DNA of 32,579 nucleotides, taken from NCBI GenBank assembly GCA_902834555.1, contig CADFJN010000024.1:1-32579 (forward strand), read 5' to 3'. This document shows positions 1-8,430 of this stretch, piece after piece (the first letter of the stretch is position 1; every line of letters starts with the position of its first letter). The notes beneath the pieces were generated by a model. The model did no database searches and was not told the origin of the DNA. It worked only from the letters and a program-made list of their open reading frames with translations. This DNA comes from Atopobiaceae bacterium. GTDB taxonomy: Bacteria; Actinomycetota; Coriobacteriia; Coriobacteriales; Atopobiaceae. The position numbers and the translations under genes are program-made.

Positions 1-1395
1 GCGGACCTCCAGTCCCGGACCACCCCGTGGTCCAACTTCGAGTCCGCACCCCCAACCCGTCTTGTGGAGGGGAGTGCCAAGTTCATCTTTACCGTCGACC
101 TCTTCAACGAGGGCGTGGACATTCCCGAGATCGATACGGTGCTTTTCCTGCGCCCCACTCAGTCACTAACCGTCTTTCTCCAACAGCTTGGTCGCGGCCT
201 GCGACTCTCGGAGGGCAAGGAGTGTCTGACCGTTCTCGACTTTATTGGCGAGCAGAACCGCCGATTCGATTTTCAGAGCCGATTCCAGGCGCTACTTGAG
301 CAAACGACCGATCCTATAGAGCGGCAGGTTAGGAATGGCTTTACTGCTGCGCCAAAGGGATGCTACATCCACTTGGGGCGCATTGCTCAGCAGCATGTAC
401 TCGACAACATTAGGGATGCTCTTGGCCGTACGCCGGCAATTGTCGCCGCACTGCGAACTTTCGAGGCGGACTCGGGCCTGCCCCTTACCCTTGCCAACTT
501 TGTGGCTTACTACCACCTGGATGTGCGAGACATCTACAAGCGCGCCTCCTTCTCTCGTCTCTGTGTTGAAGCTGGAGTGAGGGAGGACTTCCAGGATCCA
601 GATGAGGGTGACCTTACTAAGGCACTGATGAGACTTTGCCCCATCGATTCGCGCCATTGGATTGACTACCTGATCGCATGCCTCAAGAATCCGCAAGGGC
701 TCGATTGGGAGGCGTGCTCTTCTCGAGAGCAGCGAATGCTCAACATGTTCCAAATCACCGTCTGGCCAAACTCCTTCAGAGACAGATCCTTTGCCAATGC
801 GGCCGAGTGCATGCGCAGGGTCTGCGAGAACCGCACGCTCTCTCAAGAGCTGCGTGACCTGCTCGAACTTAGGAGGGGCTCGATCGACTTTGTGGACGAA
901 GAGGTCGATCTTGGCTTTGGCTGCCCGCTTAGCCTTCACTGTCAGTACACGAGAGATCAGATCTTCGTTGCGATGGATCGCATGGACCCACAGAACGTGC
1001 GCGAAGGGGTCTCTTACATCAAGGACAAAGCCATCGACGTGCTCGTGAACACTCTCAACAAGTCCGAGAAGGAATATTCACCCTCGACCATGTACGAGGA
1101 CTATTCGATAAGCGAGACGCTCTTCCATTGGCAGAGCCAGAACAAGACGTCGGCGGATTCGACGGTTGGCAGGCGCTACATAAGTCAGTGGGATGAAGAG
1201 CAACGCAGGAAGACCAGGGTTGTGCTTTTCGTTCGCGAGTACAACAGGGATTCGTATGGCACTCAGCCATACACGTTCCTAGGACTTGTGGATCCGGTTA
1301 GCCATAGTGGCTCAAGGCCCATGACCATCATCTGGCGGTTGCGACGCCCCATTCCCGCGAAGTTCCTGCCAAAGACGAACAAGCTTGCCAGCTAG
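1..1395 (+). CDS. SF2 DEAD/DEAH-type helicase, C-terminal part with DUF3427-like tail (partial)
   Basis: The reading frame is open from the first base of the window, so the 5' end lies outside; about 464 residues are visible. The first ~75 residues contain helicase motif V (FNEGVDIPEID) and motif VI (QQLGRGLR, the QxxGRxxR arginine-finger motif), which are the end of the second RecA-like domain of superfamily 2 helicases. The helicase motifs I-III must lie upstream. The last ~110 residues (VLFVREYN, TFLGLVDP, IIWRLRRPIP) resemble the DUF3427 domain found at the C-terminus of large helicase/nuclease-like proteins whose role is not settled; some are suspected of acting in defence. Being the end of a larger protein, it may be preceded by a PLD or restriction-type nuclease domain. 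It converges on pknB and ends just before a shared hairpin. Helicase assignment is firm; the DUF3427 assignment is from memory of the family. Confidence 0.8.
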   Translation, partial: ADLQSRTTPWSNFESAPPTRLVEGSAKFIFTVDLFNEGVDIPEIDTVLFLRPTQSLTVFLQQLGRGLRLSEGKECLTVLDFIGEQNRRFDFQSRFQALLEQTTDPIERQVRNGFTAAPKGCYIHLGRIAQQHVLDNIRDALGRTPAIVAALRTFEADSGLPLTLANFVAYYHLDVRDIYKRASFSRLCVEAGVREDFQDPDEGDLTKALMRLCPIDSRHWIDYLIACLKNPQGLDWEACSSREQRMLNMFQITVWPNSFRDRSFANAAECMRRVCENRTLSQELRDLLELRRGSIDFVDEEVDLGFGCPLSLHCQYTRDQIFVAMDRMDPQNVREGVSYIKDKAIDVLVNTLNKSEKEYSPSTMYEDYSISETLFHWQSQNKTSADSTVGRRYISQWDEEQRRKTRVVLFVREYNRDSYGTQPYTFLGLVDPVSHSGSRPMTIIWRLRRPIPAKFLPKTNKLAS

Positions 1396-1414
1396 AAGGC
1401 TTGTATCACAGCAA

Positions 1415-1447
1415 AGCCTCCGGTCCGCATCCTGCAGACCGGAGGCT
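1415..1447. terminator. Hairpin between convergent genes, likely bidirectional terminator
   Basis: An 11-bp perfect inverted repeat (AGCCTCCGGTC, 1415-1425, and its complement at 1437-1447) with an 11-nt loop lies between the helicase stop and the pknB stop. On the minus strand the stem is followed by TTTGC, a weak U tract; on the plus strand no U tract is present. Position and stem strength suggest a terminator serving both convergent genes. Confidence 0.65.
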
Positions 1448-1482
1448 CGCAACTCTCGCTTGCTGGTTGTCAACCGGTGGTA

Positions 1483-3471
1483 CTAGTGATCGCCTGAAGT
1501 GCCGCTACTACCCGAGTGATCTCCGCCCGAGGTGTTGCCCTCGTTGCTCGTCGTGTTATTGCTGCTTGAGCCAGAGCCGCTGGACACCACAATCGTGATG
1601 GTCGATCCCGAGGTCGCCGAGGTAGCAGACTGCGAGATTACCTTGCCTTTCGCCACGGAGCTGCTCGCCTCGGTAGTCACCGAAACACCAAAGCCTGCGT
1701 TCTTAAGCGTGGCCTCTGCGGAGTGCTCGTCATAGCCCACAACATTTGGCACCGAGACGGACGCCGGACCCGTAGACACCGTGATAGTGACAGTGCTGCC
1801 CTTGTCGGCGCTTGTGCCAGCGGACGGGTTGGAGCTAATAACGTAGCCCTTCTCCACGCTAGACGAGGAAGACTGAACCACGCTTACGCTGAAGCCCTCG
1901 CTCTTCAGCGCGCTGGTTGCGTCGGACTGGGAGTCTCCCACAACATTGGGAACGGAGACCTGCTCAGCGCCCTGCGAGAGGTGATAGGTAATGGTGTCGC
2001 CGGCCTTGGCCGAGCTGCCAGCCGCAGGCTCCTGCTCCGCTACACGGCCAACCTCAACGTCGGCGTTGTAGACGGAATCGCCAGCTTGGCCCTTGAGCCC
2101 GTATTTGCTAAGAAGGTCCTGCGCCTCGGATGGCGTGCAGTTGGTGAGGTCGGGTACCGTGACCGAAGCCGCCGGTTCCTCACCCTTAGAGACCACAATA
2201 TCGATCTTCGAACCCTCTGTTGCCGTGCGTCCGGCACCGGGGGTCTGCTCAATGATCTTGCCCTCCTCAACGGTAGAGGAGTACTGCTCGCTCACTTCGC
2301 CTATCTCAAAGCCGTGGCCGTCAGACTCTAGCATCGCCGCTGCTTCATCCTGCGTAAGGCCCAAGAGGTTGGGAACTGAGTATGCCTTGGAGCCAGACCC
2401 CAGCACGCGCACGACGAGAAACACCACGAGCGCAATGCCCGCTATTGCGCCAATAATAGCAAGTACCCGGTTGCGCCTGTGCTTCTTCTGACGCTCCTCC
2501 TCTTCCTGCGCTGCCTGTTCGGTGGCGGACTGGGGACGCATCCTGCCTGTGGCCTGCATGCGCGGCATGCTCTGCGTGGCGTTGCTCCCGCGAGCCGCTA
2601 GAGGCGTGGTTGCTGTTGCCGGCAGCATAGCTGTTGCGTGGTTGACCGCCTGCATACGGCCGGCGAGGTAGTCGTGAAGCGTATGGTAGAGCTCATCGGC
2701 CGTCTGGAAGCGATCCTTGGGGTCCTTCTGCATGCACTTGAGAATGATGGCCTCAAGCTGCGGGTCTACGTTGGGGTTGATCTGGCTTGGCGGCACGGGT
2801 TGCTCGGTTACCTGCTTCATGGCCACGGTCACAGCGTTGTCGCCGTCAAACGGAACGCGACCGGTAGCGGCCTCGTACATCACGATGCCAAGAGAGTAGA
2901 GGTCGGTGGTGGGGCCAAGGGGCTTGCCCTGGGTCTGCTCGGGCGATACGTAGTGTGCCGTACCCAGCACGGAGTTGTCGGTGGTGAGGTGGCTGTTCTT
3001 TGCGCGTGCGATGCCGAAGTCCATCACCTTGATGTTGCCATCGGGCTGCACCATGATGTTCTGCGGCTTGATGTCGCGGTGGATGATGTCGTGGTTGTGG
3101 GCCACGGAAAGCGCCTGGGCTATTTGCGAGCCAATCTGCGCGACCTTCTTGCGGTCGAGCGCGCCGTGCTTGCGGATGCCGCTCTTGAGGTCGGTTCCGC
3201 GCAGGTACTCCATGATGATGTAGTAGGTATCGCCGTCCTTGCCCCAGTCGTATACCGAGACAATATATGGGCTGTTGAGCGCAGCCGCTGCCTGCGCCTC
3301 CTGCTTGAAGCGCGCTGCAAACGAAGGATCGGTTGCGTACTGGGGCAGCATTGTCTTAATTGCGACAGTCCTCCCCAGGACCTGATCCATGCCACGGTAC
3401 ACCGTGGCCATGCCTCCCGTTCCTACCTTGTCGAGGACCTGGTACCTTCCACCAAGGACCCTGTCTGCCAT
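1483..3471 (-). CDS. pknB: PASTA-domain Ser/Thr protein kinase PknB
   Basis: Membrane Ser/Thr kinase that senses peptidoglycan fragments or lipid II through external PASTA repeats and phosphorylates cell-wall and division proteins. The 662 residues read in order: kinase domain ~10-270 with glycine loop GTGGMATVYRG (17-27), ATP-binding K39, catalytic loop HRDIKPQN (D133) and DFG (151-153); a polar juxtamembrane linker ~275-333 rich in Thr/Ala/Arg; one membrane helix ~335-357; four PASTA repeats starting near residues 364, 437, 502 and 570, each opening with a VPN/VPD motif; and a Ser/Gly/Asn-rich tail. The start is supported by AGGAGAGG a few bases upstream. It is the last gene of the minus-strand signalling/cell-wall cluster, 89 bases after the RodA-PBP fusion. 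The reversible switch partner is the PP2C phosphatase two genes upstream. Confidence 0.95.
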   Translation of the reverse strand: MADRVLGGRYQVLDKVGTGGMATVYRGMDQVLGRTVAIKTMLPQYATDPSFAARFKQEAQAAAALNSPYIVSVYDWGKDGDTYYIIMEYLRGTDLKSGIRKHGALDRKKVAQIGSQIAQALSVAHNHDIIHRDIKPQNIMVQPDGNIKVMDFGIARAKNSHLTTDNSVLGTAHYVSPEQTQGKPLGPTTDLYSLGIVMYEAATGRVPFDGDNAVTVAMKQVTEQPVPPSQINPNVDPQLEAIILKCMQKDPKDRFQTADELYHTLHDYLAGRMQAVNHATAMLPATATTPLAARGSNATQSMPRMQATGRMRPQSATEQAAQEEEERQKKHRRNRVLAIIGAIAGIALVVFLVVRVLGSGSKAYSVPNLLGLTQDEAAAMLESDGHGFEIGEVSEQYSSTVEEGKIIEQTPGAGRTATEGSKIDIVVSKGEEPAASVTVPDLTNCTPSEAQDLLSKYGLKGQAGDSVYNADVEVGRVAEQEPAAGSSAKAGDTITYHLSQGAEQVSVPNVVGDSQSDATSALKSEGFSVSVVQSSSSSVEKGYVISSNPSAGTSADKGSTVTITVSTGPASVSVPNVVGYDEHSAEATLKNAGFGVSVTTEASSSVAKGKVISQSATSATSGSTITIVVSSGSGSSSNNTTSNEGNTSGGDHSGSSGTSGDH

Positions 3472-3560
3472 CAGCCTCTCCTATCACCCAAGCGGCAGCA
3501 CCGCGTCTTTTGTCTACGTTTAGAGTGCTCTGCGGTTCGCATGCGTAAAGTCCATCTTCA

Positions 3561-6437
3561 TCAGCTTGCGCCGAGTGCCTGAATGTTGAGGCAGCTCGCA
3601 AGGACCTGCCCCGCCACTGCGGCAGCGTACCCCTCGACGTCGGCGCCATCTTCTCCCTCGATGGCAACGGAGATGACGAGCGTGGGGTTGTCGTACGGCG
3701 CAAAGCCGATGAAGAACGAGTTGATCTTGCCATCCTCGATCTGGGCGGTGCCGGTCTTACCGGCAACCTGGACGCCCTGGACCTTGGCCCTTGTGCCGGT
3801 GCCGTGGTCAACGACGCCCGCCATGGCCTCCTTGACTTGCGAGGCGGTATCAGCCGAGATGGCCTGCCCCAGGGACTTGGGCTGCGTGGTGGAGATGACT
3901 GCACCCTCCGGCGAGAGCACGTGGTCCACCACATACGGGTTCATGACCACGCCGCCGTTGGCAACCGCCTGTGCGACCATGGCGTTTTGCATCACGGTTA
4001 CCTGCGGGCCGGCAGGGCTTGCGTGCTGTCCTACGGGCTGGCCGCAGGCTGCCCAAGCGGTCTCCCACTCAGTCATCTCGGAAGGCTCGGGCATGAGCGA
4101 CGCCAGAGTGTTGAAGTCTTGGCCCACGTTTGTGCCGTAGCCAAAGGCGTCGGCGTACTTCACCAGGTTGGAGGCTCCAACCTGGACGCCCACCTGGCCA
4201 AAGACCGTGTTTGAAGAGAGTGCGAAGCCCTCCTTCAGGGTGGGGTTGCCGTAGTCGTTGTAACCATAGTTGCTTACCTCGGCGCCACCAATGGTGAGCG
4301 CCGGCTCGGCGTCATAGACGGTGTCGAGCGTTGTGGTGCCGGTGTCAAGAGCCGCGGAGAGCGTGACCGCTTTGAAGGTGGAACCAGGGGAGTAGAGCGC
4401 CTGCGTGGTGCGGTCGAGCAGCTGAGATCCCGCGCCGCTGGAGCTCATGACGCTATCCAGCTGGTCATAGGAGTACGTGGGCGCGCTTGCCTTGGCGAGA
4501 ACGGCTCCCGTGGACGGGTCGAGTACAACCACGGCGCCCGTGTAGCCATCGAGGGCAGACTCGGCCGCGCGCTGCATCTGGGAGTTTATGGTAAGTGCCA
4601 CGGTGTTGCCAGGCTCCTGGACTCCGGCCAGCGAGTAGAGCGCGCTTCGCCAGTCGGAGTAGTTCGAGCTGCCCGTAAGCGTCTCGTTCATGGTGGACTC
4701 GATGCCGTCGGAGCCATAGCGCGTCGAGATGTAACCAACGGTGTGGGCGGCCAGCGACCCCTGCGGGTAAGAGCGCAGGTATGTGCCGTCCTCCTGGCGC
4801 AGGCTCTCGGCCAGCGTCACGCCATCCGAGGTGATGATGGCGCCACGCTGCACGTAGGCGCTCTTGGCAATGGTGTGGTTGTTGGACGGCATGTTCTGGA
4901 TGGTGCTGGCGTGAATCACTTGCAGGTAGGTGAGGTTGCCGATAAGCGCCGCAAAGAGCACCGCAAAGGCGGTGATGAGCGCGGTGAGTCGCTTGCCCAG
5001 CGCAACGCGTCCAAGAACGCCAGACTCTTCGCCCTGCACCTCAAAGCGGCCACGGGCGTGCGATCCGTGCACAAAGGCGGAGGCCTGGGCACCCAGCAGC
5101 GAGACGCGCCCATCACCGCTATCGGGTGTGCTGGCAATGAGCTGCGCTTCTCGGCCCGTGCCCTCGTCACCCGCACGCAGAAGCAGGCCAACAATGATGA
5201 AGCTCGAGAGCAGCGAGCTGCCGCCCTGGCTCATGAAGGGCAGCGTCACGCCCGTAAGGGGCAGAAGCTTGGTGACGCCAGCAATGATCAGAAATGCCTG
5301 GAAGCCAATGACCGTGGTAAGACCCACTGCAGCAAAGGCGGAGGAGTCGGACTTGGCACGGGCGGCTGTCGCAAAGCCGCGCACGCAGAAGAGCATGTAG
5401 AGGATGATGACCGCGCTGGCGCCCAGAAGGCCCATCTCCTCGGCGATGGCCGAGAAGAGAAAGTCGCTCTCAACAAAGGGGATGAGGTTGGGCAGGCCCT
5501 TGCCAATGCCCGTGCCCACAAGGTCGCCGTCGGCGATGGAGTAGAGCGACTGTACGATCTGGTAGCCGCTGTCCTGGGCATCTGACCAGGGGTCAAGCCA
5601 GATGTCCACGCGAATCTTCACGTGCGAGAAGAAGTTGTAGCAGAAGAAGAAGCCAATAACCAAGAGGCCAAGGGCAATAAAGACGTAGCTCCACCTGCCC
5701 GTTGCCACGTAGAGCATAATCACGAAGTACATGAAGAACAGCAGCGCGCTGCCCAAGTCACGCTCAAAGATAACAATGAGCAGGCTGATGCCCCACATGA
5801 TGAAAAGGGGAAGCAGCATGCGGAAGCGCGGGATGCGGAAGGGCCCCACGCGATGCGCCGTGATGGAGAGTGCCTCTCGGTTGGATGCCAGATAGAAGGC
5901 CAAGAAGAGGACGATAAGAATCTTGGCAAGCTCGCCGGGCTGGAATGAGAAGCCGCCAAACGTAAGCCAGAGCTTGCTGCCGTTCTTCTCGGTGCCAATG
6001 ATCATGGGGATTATGAGCAAGATCATGCCGATAAGCCCCAGCGTGTACTTGTAGTCCGCCAGATTGTCCAGGTTGCGCACAAAGAAGAGCGTCGCAACCA
6101 TCGCTGCAACCGAGATAAAGAGCCACATCACCTGGTTCTCGGCAAGGTCTGGGGCAAGGCGCGTGACAAAGGCTATGCCTATCCCCGAGAGAAGAAAGAC
6201 CACGGGCAAGATGACGGGGTCCGCGTCTGGCGCGAGGATGCGCACGGCCACGTGAGCCACGGCAAACGCAACGAAGAGCCCCACGGGAACGGCGAGCGTA
6301 CCCAGGGAGAGAGCCACGCTGTCGTTGACTATGTAGAGGGCATAGAGCAGGACCACCGGCACTGCTGTCAGGCAGAGGAAGAGAAGCTCCATGTTTCTGC
6401 GGTTGCCACCGCGGGTTCTCTCGTTGGCCACGGTCAC
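3561..6437 (-). CDS. RodA/FtsW glycosyltransferase fused to class B PBP transpeptidase
   Basis: A single 958-residue frame joins two cell-wall enzymes. Residues ~15-430 form a SEDS protein of about ten to twelve membrane helices, with an FQPGELAKI motif (usually QPSE), the ESDFLFSAIAEE loop and the PFMSQGGSS signature; SEDS proteins polymerise lipid II into glycan strands. A ~45-residue linker follows. From ~475 there is another membrane helix, then a PBP dimerisation-like region and a transpeptidase domain with SxxK (S686-TF-K689), SxN (S741-S-N743) and KTG (K894), which cross-links peptides. In most actinobacteria these are two adjacent genes, rodA and pbpA, in this same cluster. The GTG start overlaps the PP2C stop (GTGA); a second GTG two codons on has better spacing to a GGGGG Shine-Dalgarno. 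No frameshift is seen at the junction. Catalytic residues of the PBP part are intact. Confidence 0.93.
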   Translation of the reverse strand: MTVANERTRGGNRRNMELLFLCLTAVPVVLLYALYIVNDSVALSLGTLAVPVGLFVAFAVAHVAVRILAPDADPVILPVVFLLSGIGIAFVTRLAPDLAENQVMWLFISVAAMVATLFFVRNLDNLADYKYTLGLIGMILLIIPMIIGTEKNGSKLWLTFGGFSFQPGELAKILIVLFLAFYLASNREALSITAHRVGPFRIPRFRMLLPLFIMWGISLLIVIFERDLGSALLFFMYFVIMLYVATGRWSYVFIALGLLVIGFFFCYNFFSHVKIRVDIWLDPWSDAQDSGYQIVQSLYSIADGDLVGTGIGKGLPNLIPFVESDFLFSAIAEEMGLLGASAVIILYMLFCVRGFATAARAKSDSSAFAAVGLTTVIGFQAFLIIAGVTKLLPLTGVTLPFMSQGGSSLLSSFIIVGLLLRAGDEGTGREAQLIASTPDSGDGRVSLLGAQASAFVHGSHARGRFEVQGEESGVLGRVALGKRLTALITAFAVLFAALIGNLTYLQVIHASTIQNMPSNNHTIAKSAYVQRGAIITSDGVTLAESLRQEDGTYLRSYPQGSLAAHTVGYISTRYGSDGIESTMNETLTGSSNYSDWRSALYSLAGVQEPGNTVALTINSQMQRAAESALDGYTGAVVVLDPSTGAVLAKASAPTYSYDQLDSVMSSSGAGSQLLDRTTQALYSPGSTFKAVTLSAALDTGTTTLDTVYDAEPALTIGGAEVSNYGYNDYGNPTLKEGFALSSNTVFGQVGVQVGASNLVKYADAFGYGTNVGQDFNTLASLMPEPSEMTEWETAWAACGQPVGQHASPAGPQVTVMQNAMVAQAVANGGVVMNPYVVDHVLSPEGAVISTTQPKSLGQAISADTASQVKEAMAGVVDHGTGTRAKVQGVQVAGKTGTAQIEDGKINSFFIGFAPYDNPTLVISVAIEGEDGADVEGYAAAVAGQVLASCLNIQALGAS

Positions 6438-8014
6438 TCACCCCCGTTTGTCTGCGTCGTGTCCCCGTTAGTGTCGGTAGTTCCCGCGGCTTCCCCGCTT
6501 GCGGAGTCTGCGCCGGAGTCGGCGCCAGACTCAGTTGTCTGGGTACTGCCCTCCGGCTCCGTCTCACCTGTGGGGTTGCCCTCGGCAGTGACTTCAGCGG
6601 CCTTCTCGGCTGCCTTTGTCTTCTCGGCGTCTATCTGCATTCGGTAGGACTCCACGGTAGAGAGGGCCTCTTGCTCGCTGTCAACGCGAACGCCACCGTG
6701 TTCAAGCTGCGTGGCTACGTTTGTAGGAAGGTCGCTTACCTCTACTGCCGTGGTCTGTACAAGGTTGGAGAGGGAAATACCAAGAACCTCACCGTCAATT
6801 CCCTGGTAGATACCCACGGTGTCTCCGTCTACGCCCAGGTACCACTCGTTTTTTGCAAAGGCAAAGATGCCGCCGAGAACTACGACGGCGACCAGCACCA
6901 TCGCAACGACCACGCGGAGGGCAAACCCCACCGAGTGCTTACGCGCAGCTGCGGCAACGCCGTCGTTGAGCACGTCCACCACGATGACGGTCACATTGTC
7001 TGCTCCGCCGGCGGTAAGCGCGGCGGAGACCAGGTTGTCTGCTGCCTGCTGCGGCGTGGCACTCGAGACTGCCAGGGACTCTATTTCGCTGTCGGGGACC
7101 ATGCTGGAGAGGCCGTCTGAGCAGAGAATGACGCGGTCGCCGTTGGCCACCTCGATGGAGAAGTGGTCGGCGTACATGTCTGGGTCTGACCCCAGCGCGC
7201 GCGTGATGATGGAGCGCGAGGGATGCACACGCGCCTCGTCGGCGGTTATCTGGCCGGCATCGACAAGCTCTTCCACGTAGGAGTGGTCACGCGTCACGCG
7301 CACCAGGGTGCCTGCGTGCAAAAGGTAGATGCGAGAATCGCCAACGTGGGCAATGGCCATGCGGTTTCCGTCGATAAGCGCGGCGGAGGCGGTGCAGCCC
7401 ATGCCGGGCTTGCCGCGGCCTTCCTCGGCGCCCTTTATGACCGCCTGGTTGGCAGCCTCGATTGCGGCGCCCAGGAGGGTGTCGTCTGCGGTTGCCGGGG
7501 CCTTCTCGCCAATGGTCTCGACGGCGATGGAACTTGCGACCTCGCCGGCAGCGTGGCCGCCCATGCCGTCGCAAACGGCAAAGCACGGTGTGCGAATGAG
7601 GAACGAGTCCTCGTTATGGCTTCTGACCAGCCCCACGTCTGAGCGAGCACCCCAGGAGATGAACGCGTTCTTGCCACAGGTGGCATCTGCGCCGGCGCGA
7701 CCCTCCACGGGGATGGTCGCGCGTCCGGGAGCATTCACGGGCTCTTGCGGCTGGGTTGTATCCTCTGGCGAAGCTGGCTCTTCGTGGGCACCTTCGGGCG
7801 CGACGGCTGCGGGCTGCTCGACCGGTGCCGCGTGCTTGGGCTGCGGTGCGGGTGTGCCCTGCTCGCCGATAGGTGCGCCCTGATCCACCGCGGCGTGCAC
7901 GGACTGCTCGGCAGCGGCAGCATGCTTGCCTACCGTCTCCGCTGGGGGAACGGTGGGCACGACCTCATCAAGAGGCGTGTCATTGAGCGGCGTCTGTTGA
8001 TCCTCGGCGGCCAT
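6434..8014 (-). CDS. PP2C-family Ser/Thr phosphatase (PstP-like), membrane anchored
   Basis: Metal-dependent phosphatase that reverses kinase phosphorylation in this cluster. Of 526 residues, ~1-115 form a low-complexity Ala/Pro/Glu/Gln-rich N-terminal extension that usual PstP proteins lack. The PP2C domain spans ~119-352 with GARSDVGLVRSHNED, FAVCDGMGGHAAGE (D149, G150 at the metal site), GCTASAALI, AHVGDSRIYLL, VTRDHS, ILCSDG (D300) and ADNVTVIVVD (D339). One membrane helix lies at ~364-387, followed by a ~140-residue external region ending in a Thr/Glu/Gly-rich tail. The ATG shares its A with the TAA of the upstream FHA gene (TAATG), and the stop overlaps the fusion gene start, so translation is probably coupled on both sides. 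All core metal ligands appear present. Confidence 0.92.
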   Translation of the reverse strand: MAAEDQQTPLNDTPLDEVVPTVPPAETVGKHAAAAEQSVHAAVDQGAPIGEQGTPAPQPKHAAPVEQPAAVAPEGAHEEPASPEDTTQPQEPVNAPGRATIPVEGRAGADATCGKNAFISWGARSDVGLVRSHNEDSFLIRTPCFAVCDGMGGHAAGEVASSIAVETIGEKAPATADDTLLGAAIEAANQAVIKGAEEGRGKPGMGCTASAALIDGNRMAIAHVGDSRIYLLHAGTLVRVTRDHSYVEELVDAGQITADEARVHPSRSIITRALGSDPDMYADHFSIEVANGDRVILCSDGLSSMVPDSEIESLAVSSATPQQAADNLVSAALTAGGADNVTVIVVDVLNDGVAAAARKHSVGFALRVVVAMVLVAVVVLGGIFAFAKNEWYLGVDGDTVGIYQGIDGEVLGISLSNLVQTTAVEVSDLPTNVATQLEHGGVRVDSEQEALSTVESYRMQIDAEKTKAAEKAAEVTAEGNPTGETEPEGSTQTTESGADSGADSASGEAAGTTDTNGDTTQTNGGE

Positions 8015-8427
8015 TATTGGCGGCTCACTCGCATGATGGTGTCGCCCACCTGAACCTCGTCACCGTCGCGAAGTGTGACGGGCTGGTCGATGACATGGCC
8101 GTTGACCATGGTTCCGTTGGTGGATCCAAGGTCCTCAAGAACCAGGGCGGGCCCCTGGATGGTAAAACGAGCGTGCGTCGCCGAGACGTACGGCTCGTCA
8201 ATCACGATATCCGACGATGGCGAGCGACCCACAACCACGGGGCCAAGCACATCCACGTGCAGGCCGCGCATGGCACGCGAGCCCTTCTCGACATCCACGC
8301 ACCAGATGGCGGTGTCCCTGCGCTGGCCGCGTACCAGGCCCACGCCCGCGCGCATGGCGGCAAAGAGGAACACGTAGAGGAGAACTACGAGGATGATTCG
8401 CCCCGCAAAGAGGATTAGGTCGATCAT
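8014..8427 (-). CDS. Small membrane-anchored FHA-domain protein (FhaB/FipA-like)
   Basis: Adaptor of 137 residues that would dock phosphothreonine-bearing proteins at the membrane. A hydrophobic helix occupies ~3-25 and is followed by a basic cytoplasmic stretch. The FHA domain covers ~65-137, with the conserved GRSPSSDIVI, SATHARF and LGSTNGTMVNG motifs that form the phosphothreonine pocket. In actinobacteria the FhaB homologue sits beside PstP and RodA/PbpA and is phosphorylated by PknB; the order here is the same. Only three bases separate its ATG from the FhaA stop codon, so it is co-translated with its neighbours. Length fits FhaB (about 140-160 residues). Confidence 0.88.
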   Translation of the reverse strand: MIDLILFAGRIILVVLLYVFLFAAMRAGVGLVRGQRRDTAIWCVDVEKGSRAMRGLHVDVLGPVVVGRSPSSDIVIDEPYVSATHARFTIQGPALVLEDLGSTNGTMVNGHVIDQPVTLRDGDEVQVGDTIMRVSRQ

Positions 8428-8430
8428 GGC

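Noticed and set aside
2638..3582. A 314-residue plus-strand frame opposite the PknB kinase domain
   Set aside because: Val/His/Leu-rich antisense shadow; PknB motifs are complete on the minus strand.
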